IMG/VR virus record: IMGVR_UViG_3300033052_000130
Coordinates: 1-35,425 of that record
DNA length: 35,425 nt
Strand: one strand, 5' to 3'
From: a virus
The translations under genes were made by a program, and so were the position numbers. The notes below the pieces were generated by a model. It was not told the origin of the DNA. It was given only the letters and a program-made list of their open reading frames with translations, and searched no databases. Shown here piece by piece: positions 8,455-17,274 of the stretch. Position 1 is the stretch's first letter. Each line of letters begins with the position of its first letter.

Positions 8455-10878
8455 TCAGAATGCAAAGTCGCGCTTGCGGCTGGCTAGCGCCTTGACCAGC
8501 GCGTCGCCGTTGTCGCGGAACAGGCGGGCCACACTCTGCGCGTCGGTCGCGTGGATGTGGATGACTGGTGCGCCACCCGTACCACTAGCGCCTTCAGTGC
8601 CATCGGCCATGCTGCGAATCACATTGGCGTGCTTGGCCGGCAGTACCATCTCTTGCTCGTGCAATTGGGTCAGGGGATTGAGGCCGGCCGGGATATCGAA
8701 ACCCTGGGAGGCGCTGGCGATTGGCGCGAAGGACATGGCCGCTGCCGCCATGGCGGCGCCGAAGGCTGGGGCGCCCATGTTGATAGGCCACGGCGCGGCA
8801 GCCCAGGAGGCAACACCCGCCGCGCCCGCCTTGGCCGACTCCTCAGCGATCTTGCCCATGGTGAGCGCTTTTCCGAAAAATCGCATCATCAGCTGCTGCA
8901 CCATCCACTTGGCTGCCATCTGAGCCAGCATGCCGATCACCGAATCCGTCACAGCTTGAAACATGTTGCGAATGCCAAGCCCCAAGCTCTGTGTGCCCTT
9001 GGCCATGCCGGCCATGGCGTTGGCCCAACCGCTCTCGATATTGCCGAACATGCCACGAAGCCGCGTCGTGTCTTCCAGGGCTTGCTGATTGCGCAACTGG
9101 CTGATCTGCAGCTGGTGTTGCTGTTCCAGCTGGAAGATTTCATTCTTGATGCGGGCGTACTCGACCGGGTTGAGGTTCGGGTCGACCATGGTCAGGCGCT
9201 GGGCCAGGGCTGCGGACTGGATGGCGTACCGCTGCTGTTCAAACTGGCGCTCTCCCTCCAGCAGCTCGCTGCGGTTGATCAGTCCGGCGTCGTACTGCAA
9301 TTGAAGGTGCTGGCGCTCCAGCTCAACCTTCTGTGCGTTGGCGGCCACGGTCTCAGAGAGTTCGATCTCGCGCAGCTGCCGCCGTTGGTCGCGCGCAGCG
9401 CGCTCGATGTCTTCGATCTTGCGCTGGGCGTCCTGGGCGGCTTTGCTCTCGGCTCCGAAGCGCTGGGTGACCAGCGCCAGTTCACGGCGGGCCAGGTCTG
9501 CCTTGAGGGTGAAGTTCTGCTCGGCCTCGGCCTGCTCGCGGTGCAGCTCGGCCAGGCGGGTCTCGAAGGCCGTCTTCTGGATCTCCAGCGTGGCTTCGGT
9601 GATCTTGGCCTGGACGCCAAAGGCGTCTTTGCTGCCAGCCGTGACGATGGCCTTCTTGGCGTTCCAGAAGGCCAGCTCCTGCGCCTTGCTGAATTCGTAG
9701 TAAGTGCCATCGGCAGCGTTCTTGGCCGCATGGGCTTGCTTGAGGGCATTGAGTTCTGCCGTCCACTTGGCGAGTTGCGAGTCGGACTGCATGAGCCCTG
9801 TGGCGCTCCTGCCGCCAGCGCCTTTGGGGGCAGTTGCAGCCGTGGGCTGACTCCACAGGTTGCCCACCTCTTTGAAGGTGCGCGCGCTGTCGGCCTTGAC
9901 TTTTTCCCACACGCCGGACAACTGGTCGCCCCAGCTTGCGAAAATGCCCCGCATATCGTTGGCCGCGCCGGTCATGTCGCCGCTGATGAGCTTGCGAATG
10001 GCGCTGCCCAGAACAAAAAGTGGGTCAGCCAGCGCGCGCAAAACATCCCACACGATCTTGAGCACCAGCAGGACACCCTGGAGGGCCGTGGCAAGGGCAT
10101 TCACAGCCACCTTGAATGCAAATACTGCAGCCGGCATGGCGGCGGAGAACATCTCTGCCAGCTGGGTGAGGATGGGGAGTAACGCATCGCCCAGCACCTT
10201 CTTGATGGCGAGCATGACGTCGCCCACATCATTCATGGCTGCCTTGTAGGCCTTGCTGGCCTCGACGTTCTCTTGACCCACAACCAGGCCGAGTTCTTCC
10301 TGCTTCTTGCGGGCGGCCTCCATCACTTCGGTATTGAGTTTGAGCAAGGAAGATGCCTCTTCGGCGCCCTTGCCCCACATCTGCTGGGCAGCGATGTTGC
10401 GATCGATACCCTGCTTGTAGCTGTTGACGACCTGGATGGATTCCATCATCAGGTCTTTCAGTGGTCGCAGGTTGCCATTGGCGTCGCGCGTCTTCAGGCC
10501 CATGCCCTGCAAGGCAGCTTCGTTGGTGCGCAGCTCCTTGGCCAGCTTGCTTGCGGCGGCGGTGTAGGTGTCGGTGTCGGTATAGATGTCGCCCAGGGCT
10601 ACGTTGAGGGTGCTGGCCTCGGTCGCGGTGGTACCAAGCACGCGGGCGAGTTTGTTGGACTCGGCGGTGAATTTCTGAGTGGCGTCTACCGATGCCTTGA
10701 GCATGGCGCCGCCAGCCAAGCCGGCAGCGGCCAGGGCCAGCGCCTGGTTCATTTTGCTGAACACGCCCGCCAGTTGGCCCTGTGCTGTGCTGGCCGCATC
10801 AACCATGCGGCGCATGGCAACCTCGAACGGGTTGATGTTGGCACCAACCTGGAAGCCTGTGGCTTGCGGTTCACTCAT
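8455..10878 (-). CDS. Tail tape measure protein
   Basis: An 807-aa tape measure, the protein that sets tail length and is ejected ahead of DNA. Features: an Ala/Gly-rich N-terminus, the LARVLGTTATEASTLNVALG and AAQQMWGKGAEEASSLLKL stretches typical of the family, hydrophobic helices around residues 230-300, and a long charged coiled coil at about 400-600 (repeated Arg/Glu/Gln). A Gly/Ala-rich C-terminal part resembles the lambda gpH C-terminus. It follows the frameshifting chaperone pair, its invariable place in siphophages. The 2.4-kb gene predicts a tail of roughly 120 nm by the usual 0.15 nm per residue rule. Confidence 0.9.
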   Translation of the reverse strand: MSEPQATGFQVGANINPFEVAMRRMVDAASTAQGQLAGVFSKMNQALALAAAGLAGGAMLKASVDATQKFTAESNKLARVLGTTATEASTLNVALGDIYTDTDTYTAAASKLAKELRTNEAALQGMGLKTRDANGNLRPLKDLMMESIQVVNSYKQGIDRNIAAQQMWGKGAEEASSLLKLNTEVMEAARKKQEELGLVVGQENVEASKAYKAAMNDVGDVMLAIKKVLGDALLPILTQLAEMFSAAMPAAVFAFKVAVNALATALQGVLLVLKIVWDVLRALADPLFVLGSAIRKLISGDMTGAANDMRGIFASWGDQLSGVWEKVKADSARTFKEVGNLWSQPTAATAPKGAGGRSATGLMQSDSQLAKWTAELNALKQAHAAKNAADGTYYEFSKAQELAFWNAKKAIVTAGSKDAFGVQAKITEATLEIQKTAFETRLAELHREQAEAEQNFTLKADLARRELALVTQRFGAESKAAQDAQRKIEDIERAARDQRRQLREIELSETVAANAQKVELERQHLQLQYDAGLINRSELLEGERQFEQQRYAIQSAALAQRLTMVDPNLNPVEYARIKNEIFQLEQQHQLQISQLRNQQALEDTTRLRGMFGNIESGWANAMAGMAKGTQSLGLGIRNMFQAVTDSVIGMLAQMAAKWMVQQLMMRFFGKALTMGKIAEESAKAGAAGVASWAAAPWPINMGAPAFGAAMAAAAMSFAPIASASQGFDIPAGLNPLTQLHEQEMVLPAKHANVIRSMADGTEGASGTGGAPVIHIHATDAQSVARLFRDNGDALVKALASRKRDFAF

Positions 10879-11198
10879 GGCGTTACCTCTGTGCTTGCGG
10901 GTGCTGGCGGAATCAGGTCGAACATGGGGTCGTTTGGGCGGCCTGCGAAGGCCGGCATGCCGGCTATGGCGGCGGCCGTGGCAATGTCTTGCTCGCTACT
11001 GGGCGAGCTGTGAACCGGCCCGTTGCTCATGCGCGGGGCACCTGGTTGTGCGTTTTCTTTCAGGCCCAGGTACTGCGCAATGCGCCGCAGCTGGATGGCG
11101 GGTGGTGGGACTTCCCGCCACCAGTCGCACAGGGCGAAGTAGGTGGGCAGGTCGCAGTGGTGCCGGACGTGTTGCCACGTCCAGCCCGTGCCGCTCAC
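10875..11198 (-). CDS. Tail assembly chaperone, downstream (T-like) frame
   Basis: A 107-aa ORF if read from the GTG at 11198, which overlaps the upstream stop as GTGA. The frame is open further upstream to the slippery site at 11243-11249, giving in-frame sequence GGIDWDRIVAHIVSGTGWTW before the GTG. This looks like real coding sequence continuous with the ORF. It is therefore probably made mainly as the C-terminal half of a -1 frameshift fusion of about 243 aa, analogous to lambda gpGT, which recruits tube protein to the tape measure. The WTWQHVRHHCDLPTYFALCD segment is typical of tail chaperones of this type. Confidence 0.8.
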   Translation of the reverse strand: MSGTGWTWQHVRHHCDLPTYFALCDWWREVPPPAIQLRRIAQYLGLKENAQPGAPRMSNGPVHSSPSSEQDIATAAAIAGMPAFAGRPNDPMFDLIPPAPASTEVTP

Positions 11199-11605
11199 GA
11201 TGTGGGCGACGATGCGGTCCCAGTCGATTCCCCCAGCGTGCCGCCCCCCTGGGCGGTGCTGCCGGAGGACTGCGCCTGGCGCTGTTTGCGGATCAGGCCA
11301 GAGACATCCAGGGCGGCCTGGAAGAATTCGACCATGGTGTCTACGCCGACGTGCTCGGCCAATGCCTCGGCGGTGATATCGGGGTAGTTGCGAGCCAGGG
11401 CCTCGGTGAGTACGGCGATGATGAGGTCGACGCCTTCACCGGAGAGCTCGATCTGGCCGCCTGCCTTTGCGAACTTGTCGATGCCAGCCGAGTGACGTTT
11501 GAGCGTGGCCAGGCTGCACGGCGGCAAGGTATAGGTCTGCCCGCCGAGCTGGATGGGGATGCCTTCCAGCGCGGGGGTACCCGTGGGTTGCGGGAGTTGG
11601 CTCAT
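11195..11605 (-). CDS. Tail assembly chaperone, upstream (G-like) frame
   Basis: A 136-aa protein placed between tail tube and tape measure, the conserved location of gpG-like chaperones. The core (TYTLPPCSLATLKRHSAGID, then an acidic helical part) is followed by a Ser/Gly/Gln-rich tail beginning near residue 112, where the -1 slip site sits. Stopping in frame gives the short form, slipping gives the long form. It starts 2 bases before the tube gene stop. Confidence 0.82.
   Translation of the reverse strand: MSQLPQPTGTPALEGIPIQLGGQTYTLPPCSLATLKRHSAGIDKFAKAGGQIELSGEGVDLIIAVLTEALARNYPDITAEALAEHVGVDTMVEFFQAALDVSGLIRKQRQAQSSGSTAQGGGTLGESTGTASSPTS
11243..11249 (-). promoter_or_regulatory. Candidate programmed -1 frameshift site G GGG GGC
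   Basis: In the reading frame of the upstream chaperone the codons CAG GGG GGC contain the heptamer G GGG GGC, which fits X XXY YYZ. The -1 frame from here (cgg cac gct ggg gga atc) is open through the whole downstream chaperone to 10875. Lambda G/GT slips at G GGA AAG at the same place. The efficiency cannot be judged from sequence. Confidence 0.72.
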
Positions 11606-11607
11606 GC

Positions 11608-12375
11608 TCAGTACTGGCAGATGTAGCCCACGCTTCCGGAGGCGTCAGCGAAAGCCTCGGCGTCCATGTCGTTGGTGGTGAAGTCGTCATTCTTGAACGG
11701 CAGGGCCAGCTTGCCGAGAACGCACTGGTTGAGCTTCATGGCCAGGGTCTTGCCAGCGTACTGGTTGTAGAAGATGGCGCTGAAGGTGGGGGTGTAGCCC
11801 ATCAGGTTGTTGCTGATGGTGAAAAGGTTGCTGGCGGGGCTGCTAGCGATGCTGTACTCGTAGCTGATGAGCACAGCCACGCTGGCGTCTGCCGCCGCGA
11901 ACGTATACACGCCGGTTCCGACATTCAGGCTGTATTGGCCCGTGGCAGGTGCGCTGGCCACGCGGGTCATGGGCACGCCGGTGGCTGCGTTGATGACGCC
12001 CAGATCTGCCACAAACACACCACTCGAAGGCGGCGTGATGGTGACGGTGTACGGACCTGCAGCGGCGGGGACCGTCTTGGCCTCGTCGATCACCGCAGCC
12101 TTGCGGCTGGCGGTGGGCGAGCTGCCCAGGAAGAGCGAGCCGAGGGCGGCGCCATTGAAGTCACCGGACTTGGCCTTCCAGCCGATCTTGGCCTTGCCGC
12201 GCGCAACGGCAACGGGGAACTGCTTTTCACCGTGCAGGATCTTGGTCTCGAAGTCGAAGTCGACGGAGACGTCCTGCAGGATGGCGATGGCGACCGGTGT
12301 GGGGTTGGCGATGACGGCGCCCGCCGCATCTTGCGTTGGCACGGCAATGAGCTTGCCTGCTCCAAATGTGATCAT
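11608..12375 (-). CDS. Major tail tube protein
   Basis: A 255-aa protein that should polymerise into the tail tube. The N-terminal half (VSVDFDFETKILHGEKQFPV, FPVAVARGKAKIGWKAKSG) and the central Ig-like insert (TVTITPPSSGVFVADLGVIN) are characteristic of siphophage tube proteins. The C-terminus (NDDFTTNDMDAEAFAD) matches the family pattern of an acidic end. It has its own SD (GGAGC) and sits between the terminator/joining proteins and the chaperones. Confidence 0.82.
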   Translation of the reverse strand: MITFGAGKLIAVPTQDAAGAVIANPTPVAIAILQDVSVDFDFETKILHGEKQFPVAVARGKAKIGWKAKSGDFNGAALGSLFLGSSPTASRKAAVIDEAKTVPAAAGPYTVTITPPSSGVFVADLGVINAATGVPMTRVASAPATGQYSLNVGTGVYTFAAADASVAVLISYEYSIASSPASNLFTISNNLMGYTPTFSAIFYNQYAGKTLAMKLNQCVLGKLALPFKNDDFTTNDMDAEAFADASGSVGYICQY

Positions 12376-12413
12376 GGTGAATGCTCCTGTGAACGCTGAT
12401 GCGTTGGGGTGGA

Positions 12414-12881
12414 TTACTGTGGCGCGAGCAGGTTGTGCTCACGCATGGCGAGAGTGATCTCGTAGGTATGCACGGCCCATCCGGCGGTGCCAGCTGCGCT
12501 TTCGGCACGCCAACTGGCCCGGCGCCAGCGCACGCGTGACGCGAGGCCGCCCAGGGTGGGGTCGGCCATGAGACGAGCGTGGGCGCTGGCCCAGATGGGG
12601 TTGGCGAGCTTGCGGGCTGGCAGTTCCACACCTGCGCCGTTCATGGCGGCGCGGGTGTAGATGGCCAGCTCGACCTGCAGCACGGTGTTGACAAGGCTGC
12701 GCAGGGGAGAGTTGTCACCAAAGGTCTGGCTATCAGCATCGCGCAAGTTGATCTCGATGGCCTTGTCGTCGTCGACGGTGAAGGCCTGTCGACGGTCTTC
12801 GAAGACGCCGCCAACGGCTTCAGGCGTACCGGTGACTGCAGCCACGAAGGCGTCAACCGCCTGGTCGATCAGCGTGGTCAT
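12414..12881 (-). CDS. Tail terminator / minor tail protein (gpU-like role)
   Basis: A 155-aa protein between the head-tail joining protein and the tail tube. The pattern of an N-terminal helix (DQAVDAFVAAV), a central beta segment (VLQVELAIYTRAA) and a C-terminal strand (AVHTYEITLAMREHN) is that of phage tail terminators, which cap the tube and bind the head connector. The assignment comes from order, size and fold pattern. The start overlaps the preceding stop by ATGA. Confidence 0.65.
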   Translation of the reverse strand: MTTLIDQAVDAFVAAVTGTPEAVGGVFEDRRQAFTVDDDKAIEINLRDADSQTFGDNSPLRSLVNTVLQVELAIYTRAAMNGAGVELPARKLANPIWASAHARLMADPTLGGLASRVRWRRASWRAESAAGTAGWAVHTYEITLAMREHNLLAPQ

Positions 12882-13183
12882 GCGCGAGCCTCTTGCAGGG
12901 AAGCACGGCTGAAGGTGCCGTCGCCCTGCTTGCGCGGGGCGTTTTGCACGCGGTAGGCCATGCCGCCGATGGTGAGGCTCTCGCCGACGACGAGCGCGGG
13001 CGCGTCAGCGGTGGCGTATTCGATCTCGATCTGCGCAGTGTGGACTGCATCACCCAGGATGAGTTCTTCCGGGCGAACGAAGCCCACCACGAAGCCGGCA
13101 TCACCCGGCACCGCGGTGCGCACGGCGCGCGTGGCCAGGCCATGCGCTTCGAAGATGCCCATAAAGCTATCGGGATCGAACAT
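12878..13183 (-). CDS. Head-tail joining protein (lambda gpFII-like)
   Basis: A 101-aa beta-rich protein beginning MFDPDSFMGIFEAHGLAT, followed by a segment ending IGGMAYRVQNAPRKQGDGT. This is the layout of the FII-like/'ATP-binding sugar transporter-like' head-tail connector family found between capsid and tail terminator. It would attach the tail to the filled head. Confidence 0.72.
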   Translation of the reverse strand: MFDPDSFMGIFEAHGLATRAVRTAVPGDAGFVVGFVRPEELILGDAVHTAQIEIEYATADAPALVVGESLTIGGMAYRVQNAPRKQGDGTFSRASLQEARA

Positions 13184-13203
13184 GCCAGCCGCCAGGCGAA
13201 AGG

Positions 13204-13536
13204 TCAGCGGGTGGCGCCGTCGAGCAGGACCGTGCCCAGCGCGCTGGGGTTGGAGGCGGCAACAGCGGCTACACCCACCAGGGTGTTGCTGGTGGAGGTG
13301 GTGGTGAACACCTTGGCGGTGTTGTCCCAGTACACCTTGGCGCCAACGGTCCAGGCTTCGGCCGAATTCTTGGCGTGCTCGAACACGCCCTCGCGCTTGA
13401 TCTCGACATCAGCACCCGATGCAGCAGCCGAGGTGGCAATGCCAAAGAGGCTGCCCACCAGAACACCAGCGCCGGACGCGACGGTATAGGGTGCGGCGAC
13501 GGTGACGACTTCACCTTCTTGCTTGAAGTTGTTCAT
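13204..13536 (-). CDS. DUF2190 family capsid decoration protein
   Basis: A 110-aa protein with the DUF2190 pattern: N-terminal NFKQEGEVVTVAAPYTVASG, the VGSLFGIA stretch, and VYWDNTAKVFTTT. These proteins decorate or cement HK97-fold capsids. It lies directly downstream of the capsid gene, separated from it by a terminator. A good SD (GGAGA) lies 6 bases before the ATG. Confidence 0.88.
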   Translation of the reverse strand: MNNFKQEGEVVTVAAPYTVASGAGVLVGSLFGIATSAAASGADVEIKREGVFEHAKNSAEAWTVGAKVYWDNTAKVFTTTSTSNTLVGVAAVAASNPSALGTVLLDGATR

Positions 13537-13565
13537 GAAAATCTCCAGAGAAAATTGAACGGTTC

Positions 13566-13598
13566 AAAAACGACAACGCCCCACGGCGGGGGCGTTGT
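13566..13598 (-). terminator. Intrinsic terminator after the capsid gene
   Basis: On the minus strand a perfect 10-bp stem (ACAACGCCCC/GGGGCGTTGT, arms 13573-13582 and 13589-13598) with a 6-base loop is followed by CGTTTTT. It lies between the capsid and decoration genes inside the late operon. It may lower downstream expression or depend on antitermination. Confidence 0.72.
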
Positions 13599-13615
13599 TA
13601 CTCGGGTGGCGTCAA

Positions 13616-15751
13616 TCAGGCGCCGGGGTTCTTGTAGAGGCCGCGGTACTCAATGGCCTTGGCCGCGAAGTCGTGGCGGGCCTTGAGCTTGACGCCGTCG
13701 CTGTCGAAGCCGTACTCGGTCTCGATGTAGACGCCCTCGCTGCCGTCGAGGTACATGTACTCCACGGTGTCGATGGCGCTGGCGTCGGCCGCCAGGTACC
13801 AGGCCGTGGTGGAGACGCCGTCGAGCACCGCCTCGATAACGGGCTCCAGCGCGGTGCGGCCACCAGCACGGAACTCGTTGACGTCACTGGACTTGGCCGG
13901 CACGTAGTTGGCGCTGGTGTACTGGTACGCCAGAGTCTCCTGCGTGGCAGGGGCAATCAGGAACGACGGCGCGAGGTTCAGCTCCTCGGACTGCAAGCCC
14001 TTTTGCAGGCGCATGGCGGCGCGGCCGGCATTGAGCGTGGTCAGGCCGATGGCGGCGCCCGCGCCAGCCAGATTGCCGTGCGTGCTGTGGAACAGCGCCA
14101 CGCCGTCGTTGCCGAGCGCCGCGTTGTTGGTGAGCTCCGCGTAGACCAGGCGGTTTTCCAGCCGGCGGCCCGAGGCGCCGAAACCTGCGATCATGCGGTC
14201 CAGCGCTCGCAGGTCGTCGTTGATGACCATCTGGCGCGTGAAGTTGATGATACGGCCGCGGGTGATGACGCTGTAGCTCTCTTTCCCGTCGGACACCTTG
14301 CCGTACTTGAACTCGCCGTGTTCGTTGACTTGCAGCAGGTCCGGCGCGGCGGACATCTGCACCACGTCCACGCTCTTGAAGTTCGGCGCGTTGGGAGCGC
14401 GGCGAGCCCAGCGGTTGTAGGTGACGGCGGTGGCCTCGTAGGCAGAGCGCAGGCGCTTGTTGGCGACGTTGCTGGTGATGGCCGGCAGGTCGCCGGTGGT
14501 CATGGCGCGGGAAGCGATCTCCAGCGGCGCCATATGCTTGGTGCTGATGCCACGCTTTTCCAGCAGCTCTTCGGCCATGCGCTGCAAGCTCATGTAGCGG
14601 TACTGGCCGCCGTTGTCGGTGATATTGGCGCGCGGGTCCATGCGGTGGGTGATGGCCTCGGCCATACCTGCGCGGCGGATTTCGACTTCGTCCTGCACGG
14701 TCTGGATATTGGCAGCGCCGCGAACGCCCTGGGCCGCGCTGCGCTGGCCCAACTGGTCCAGCACTTCGCGGCGGGCTTCCTCGACGCTAACGCCGGAGTC
14801 GATCAGGCGCTGCGCCAGCGCATCGGCATCGGCGCCGAGCGTGGAGCGGGCGGCCTGGGCGGCAGCGCGAATGTCAGCCTGCCGCGTGCGCTCGGCCCGC
14901 ATGCCGGCTTGGCGGGCGGCTTCGGTTGCATCGCCCGCAGCGGGAGCGCCACGGGTGGTTTGGTCGGCGGGGGCAGGGGTGCCGCCGCCATGGTTTTGCA
15001 GATCAGCTGCATTCGTCATGGTGGTTCCTTCAGAGTTACGGGTTTCGGCTTGTGCCCCCGCCGCGGGGGTTTCTGGCGTCGCTGCGGATGCAGCGGCGCG
15101 CTGTTCGGTGGTGGTGATGGCGCAGGGGTAGGTGCGCAGTTCGTGGCCTTCCTGGTCGATCAGGCGCCCGCCTTCGCTGCGGACCTGGCTGTCCATGTCG
15201 GCCGGGATGGGCACCAGGCTGACTTCCATGGGGGTCCAGCGCGTGACGCGGTAGACCCACATGCCGTTGTCTTCGCTGGGCGCGACCATTTCGATGGCGT
15301 CGCGCGAATAGCCCACGCTGACGTTGCGGATGACGCGGTCTTCCAGGTCTTGGACGATGCCGCGCACGCTCTCGCGCCGGCTGAGCTGGCTCTGCACGGT
15401 GCCGATGCCGCCTTCGATGGCGGGCTGGTCGCACACGCCGATTTGGTCTTCCAGCGTCCAGGCCCAGTGCGTGTTGAGCAGCGGCGCGCCGCGCTCCAGG
15501 CGGTCCAGGTTGACCGCCTCGGGCGAGACATCCAGTTGCTCCAGGTAGTAGCGGCCGTTGGCCCAGTCGTAGCGGCGAACGGGCGCGCCGGTGGTGAAGA
15601 CAAGCTCGAAGCGGGCGGCGGGCGCGGCAGTGGCGCTTTCACCCTCGCCATCGGCGGCGCGGGTGAAGTTGCGCACGGCCATCTGCAGGCTGGCCAGAGG
15701 CATGTCGGCCGTGCGCGCCTGGCGCGCTTCGGGGGCGTTGAGTGTGGGCAT
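13616..15751 (-). CDS. Prohead protease-major capsid protein fusion
   Basis: A 711-aa fusion. Residues about 45-200 are an HK97-type (U35/S78) prohead protease with probable catalytic His95 (LLNTHW), Ser145 (IRNVSVGY) and an acidic partner near Glu176 (TPMEVSLVPIP). Residues about 245-370 are a charged helical scaffold (delta-like) region. Residues about 370-711 are the HK97-fold major capsid protein (NRWARRAPNAPNFKSVDVV, and a C-terminal region ending YRGLYKNPGA). Separate genes are the common arrangement, but fusions are known. An internal ATG with its own SD at residue 245 could supply scaffold plus capsid without the protease. Gene order portal-protease/capsid-DUF2190 supports the call. 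Confidence 0.88.
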   Translation of the reverse strand: MPTLNAPEARQARTADMPLASLQMAVRNFTRAADGEGESATAAPAARFELVFTTGAPVRRYDWANGRYYLEQLDVSPEAVNLDRLERGAPLLNTHWAWTLEDQIGVCDQPAIEGGIGTVQSQLSRRESVRGIVQDLEDRVIRNVSVGYSRDAIEMVAPSEDNGMWVYRVTRWTPMEVSLVPIPADMDSQVRSEGGRLIDQEGHELRTYPCAITTTEQRAAASAATPETPAAGAQAETRNSEGTTMTNAADLQNHGGGTPAPADQTTRGAPAAGDATEAARQAGMRAERTRQADIRAAAQAARSTLGADADALAQRLIDSGVSVEEARREVLDQLGQRSAAQGVRGAANIQTVQDEVEIRRAGMAEAITHRMDPRANITDNGGQYRYMSLQRMAEELLEKRGISTKHMAPLEIASRAMTTGDLPAITSNVANKRLRSAYEATAVTYNRWARRAPNAPNFKSVDVVQMSAAPDLLQVNEHGEFKYGKVSDGKESYSVITRGRIINFTRQMVINDDLRALDRMIAGFGASGRRLENRLVYAELTNNAALGNDGVALFHSTHGNLAGAGAAIGLTTLNAGRAAMRLQKGLQSEELNLAPSFLIAPATQETLAYQYTSANYVPAKSSDVNEFRAGGRTALEPVIEAVLDGVSTTAWYLAADASAIDTVEYMYLDGSEGVYIETEYGFDSDGVKLKARHDFAAKAIEYRGLYKNPGA
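15017..15031 (-). promoter_or_regulatory. Internal ribosome binding site and ATG within the protease-capsid gene
   Basis: On the minus strand GAAGGAACC (15031-15023) lies 3 bases before an in-frame ATG (15019-15017) that starts MTNAADLQNH, residue 245 of the fusion. It sits exactly at the protease/scaffold boundary. Initiation here would make a 467-aa scaffold-capsid protein, so that capsid outnumbers protease. This is inferred from the spacing and position. Confidence 0.5.
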
Positions 15752-15775
15752 GGGGGTTCTCCAGGTTGGGATTGA

Positions 15776-17263
15776 TCAGTTCTCGGCCGTATGCTTGAGG
15801 GCGTCAGCGCCGGTGAGGCCGAGTTCGGTGACAGCGGCGTCGGTGTCGACCACGATGCCGGCGGCCTTGAGCTTCTCCAGCTCGGCCTGGCGCTCGGCGA
15901 TATAGGCGTCCAGGTCGGTGCCGTCCTCGCGCAGCACGTCGCTCAGGGTGCGCCCGCCACCACGGATAGCCTCTTTGTAGGTGAGCGTGTCCTTGAGCGG
16001 GTCGACCAGGTACTTGCGCGGCATGCTGATCTTGTCTTTGGCCACGTCGCCCAGGGACACGCCGGCCAGCTGGGCGGCCTCGCGCCACCACATGCGGATG
16101 GGCTGCAACACCTTGGGCACGACGTTGAGCCACTGCTCCTGCTCGATCATCTGGCGGAACTCGATCAGGCCCATGCGGTTGCTGGCGAAGTTGGCCTGGC
16201 TCATGTCGCCGGTGAGCTGGGCATAGGTGATGCCAGAGCCTACGGCCAGAGCGTGCAGTTGGTGGCGCATGAACTCGCCGCCGCCGGAGCTGGGAATGGG
16301 GTTGTTGAACGAGACCTGCTCGCTGTTGCCGATACGGCCGATCATGCCGGGACGCATGCGTTCCACGCCCGCCTCGCTGCCGGCCATACCTAGCGCCTTG
16401 TCGGGCTTGTCGCTGCTGACGATGGCTACCACGCAGGCTTCCATCTTCTTGCGGATGAGCTCGGCATCGTCCCAGTCCGCCGTATCGCGGTAGCGCATGA
16501 GGCTGACGGCCAGCTCGGAGACGCCGCGCACGGCGCTGGGCCGGTCGCGGCCGAAGTAATGGATGATCTCGCTGGCCGGCACGCGGCGGCTCTGGATGCT
16601 GCGCGCGCCCCAGGACACCAGCTCGCCCGGGTGCTGCGGATAGAGCCAGTAGGCCACGCAGTTGCCCAGCGCGTCGAACTCTTTGCCCAGGATGCAGATA
16701 TTGCCGGCGTTGCCCACCGGGCCGGTCTTGGTCTGGTCCAGGAAATCCGGCTCCAGCAACTGGATTTGCAGTGGGATGGCGTAGCCATCCTCGGGCCGCC
16801 GCCAACGCCGACGAATCAGAATCTCGCCCGAGCTGAAGCGCTCGCGCACGCCAAGACGCAATAGCCCAGCCAGGTTGTCGTTGCCGTCGGCATCGCAGAC
16901 CAGGCCTTCCGTCCAAGCCTTCCACGCCGCACGCTCGCGCGCGTCATCGGGCGTCAGGGTGATGCCGTAGCCCACGACATTGCTGGCAAACACCGAGACC
17001 GCGCGTTTGGCGTACTCGTTGTTCTGGATGGTATCGCGGCAGCGGTTGCGGATGCGGTCGAGCCCCTGCCCCAGCTCGGCATTGGCACTGCCGCTGGTGG
17101 CGTTCCAGCCGCTGGTGCGCCGGCCGATCTTGGCGGCATCGTAGCTGCGTGCATGCTCCAGGCCCATGCGCGCGAAGCTGCGGCGCAGGGCCCAGCCGGG
17201 GAATGCCACTTCGATGGCGCGGTCCAGGAAGTTGGTGCCGGCGATGGACTGGGGGTGGTTCAT
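15776..17263 (-). CDS. Portal protein (lambda gpB family)
   Basis: A 495-aa dodecameric portal, the DNA channel and motor docking site at one capsid vertex. Family features: N-terminal HARSYDAAKIGRRTSGW, AKRAVSVFASNVVGYGI, the wing/stem region FSSGEILIRRRWRR, and SQANFASNRMGLIEFRQMIE, the best-conserved lambda-portal block. It is placed between gpW and the protease-capsid fusion. Length is typical for the gpB family. Confidence 0.93.
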   Translation of the reverse strand: MNHPQSIAGTNFLDRAIEVAFPGWALRRSFARMGLEHARSYDAAKIGRRTSGWNATSGSANAELGQGLDRIRNRCRDTIQNNEYAKRAVSVFASNVVGYGITLTPDDARERAAWKAWTEGLVCDADGNDNLAGLLRLGVRERFSSGEILIRRRWRRPEDGYAIPLQIQLLEPDFLDQTKTGPVGNAGNICILGKEFDALGNCVAYWLYPQHPGELVSWGARSIQSRRVPASEIIHYFGRDRPSAVRGVSELAVSLMRYRDTADWDDAELIRKKMEACVVAIVSSDKPDKALGMAGSEAGVERMRPGMIGRIGNSEQVSFNNPIPSSGGGEFMRHQLHALAVGSGITYAQLTGDMSQANFASNRMGLIEFRQMIEQEQWLNVVPKVLQPIRMWWREAAQLAGVSLGDVAKDKISMPRKYLVDPLKDTLTYKEAIRGGGRTLSDVLREDGTDLDAYIAERQAELEKLKAAGIVVDTDAAVTELGLTGADALKHTAEN

Positions 17264-17274
17264 GGTGCGCTCGC

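Noticed and set aside
13595-15775. 726-codon open frame on the plus strand
   Set aside because: Antisense shadow of the protease-capsid gene, repetitive Gly/Val/Ala/His composition, no RBS or context.
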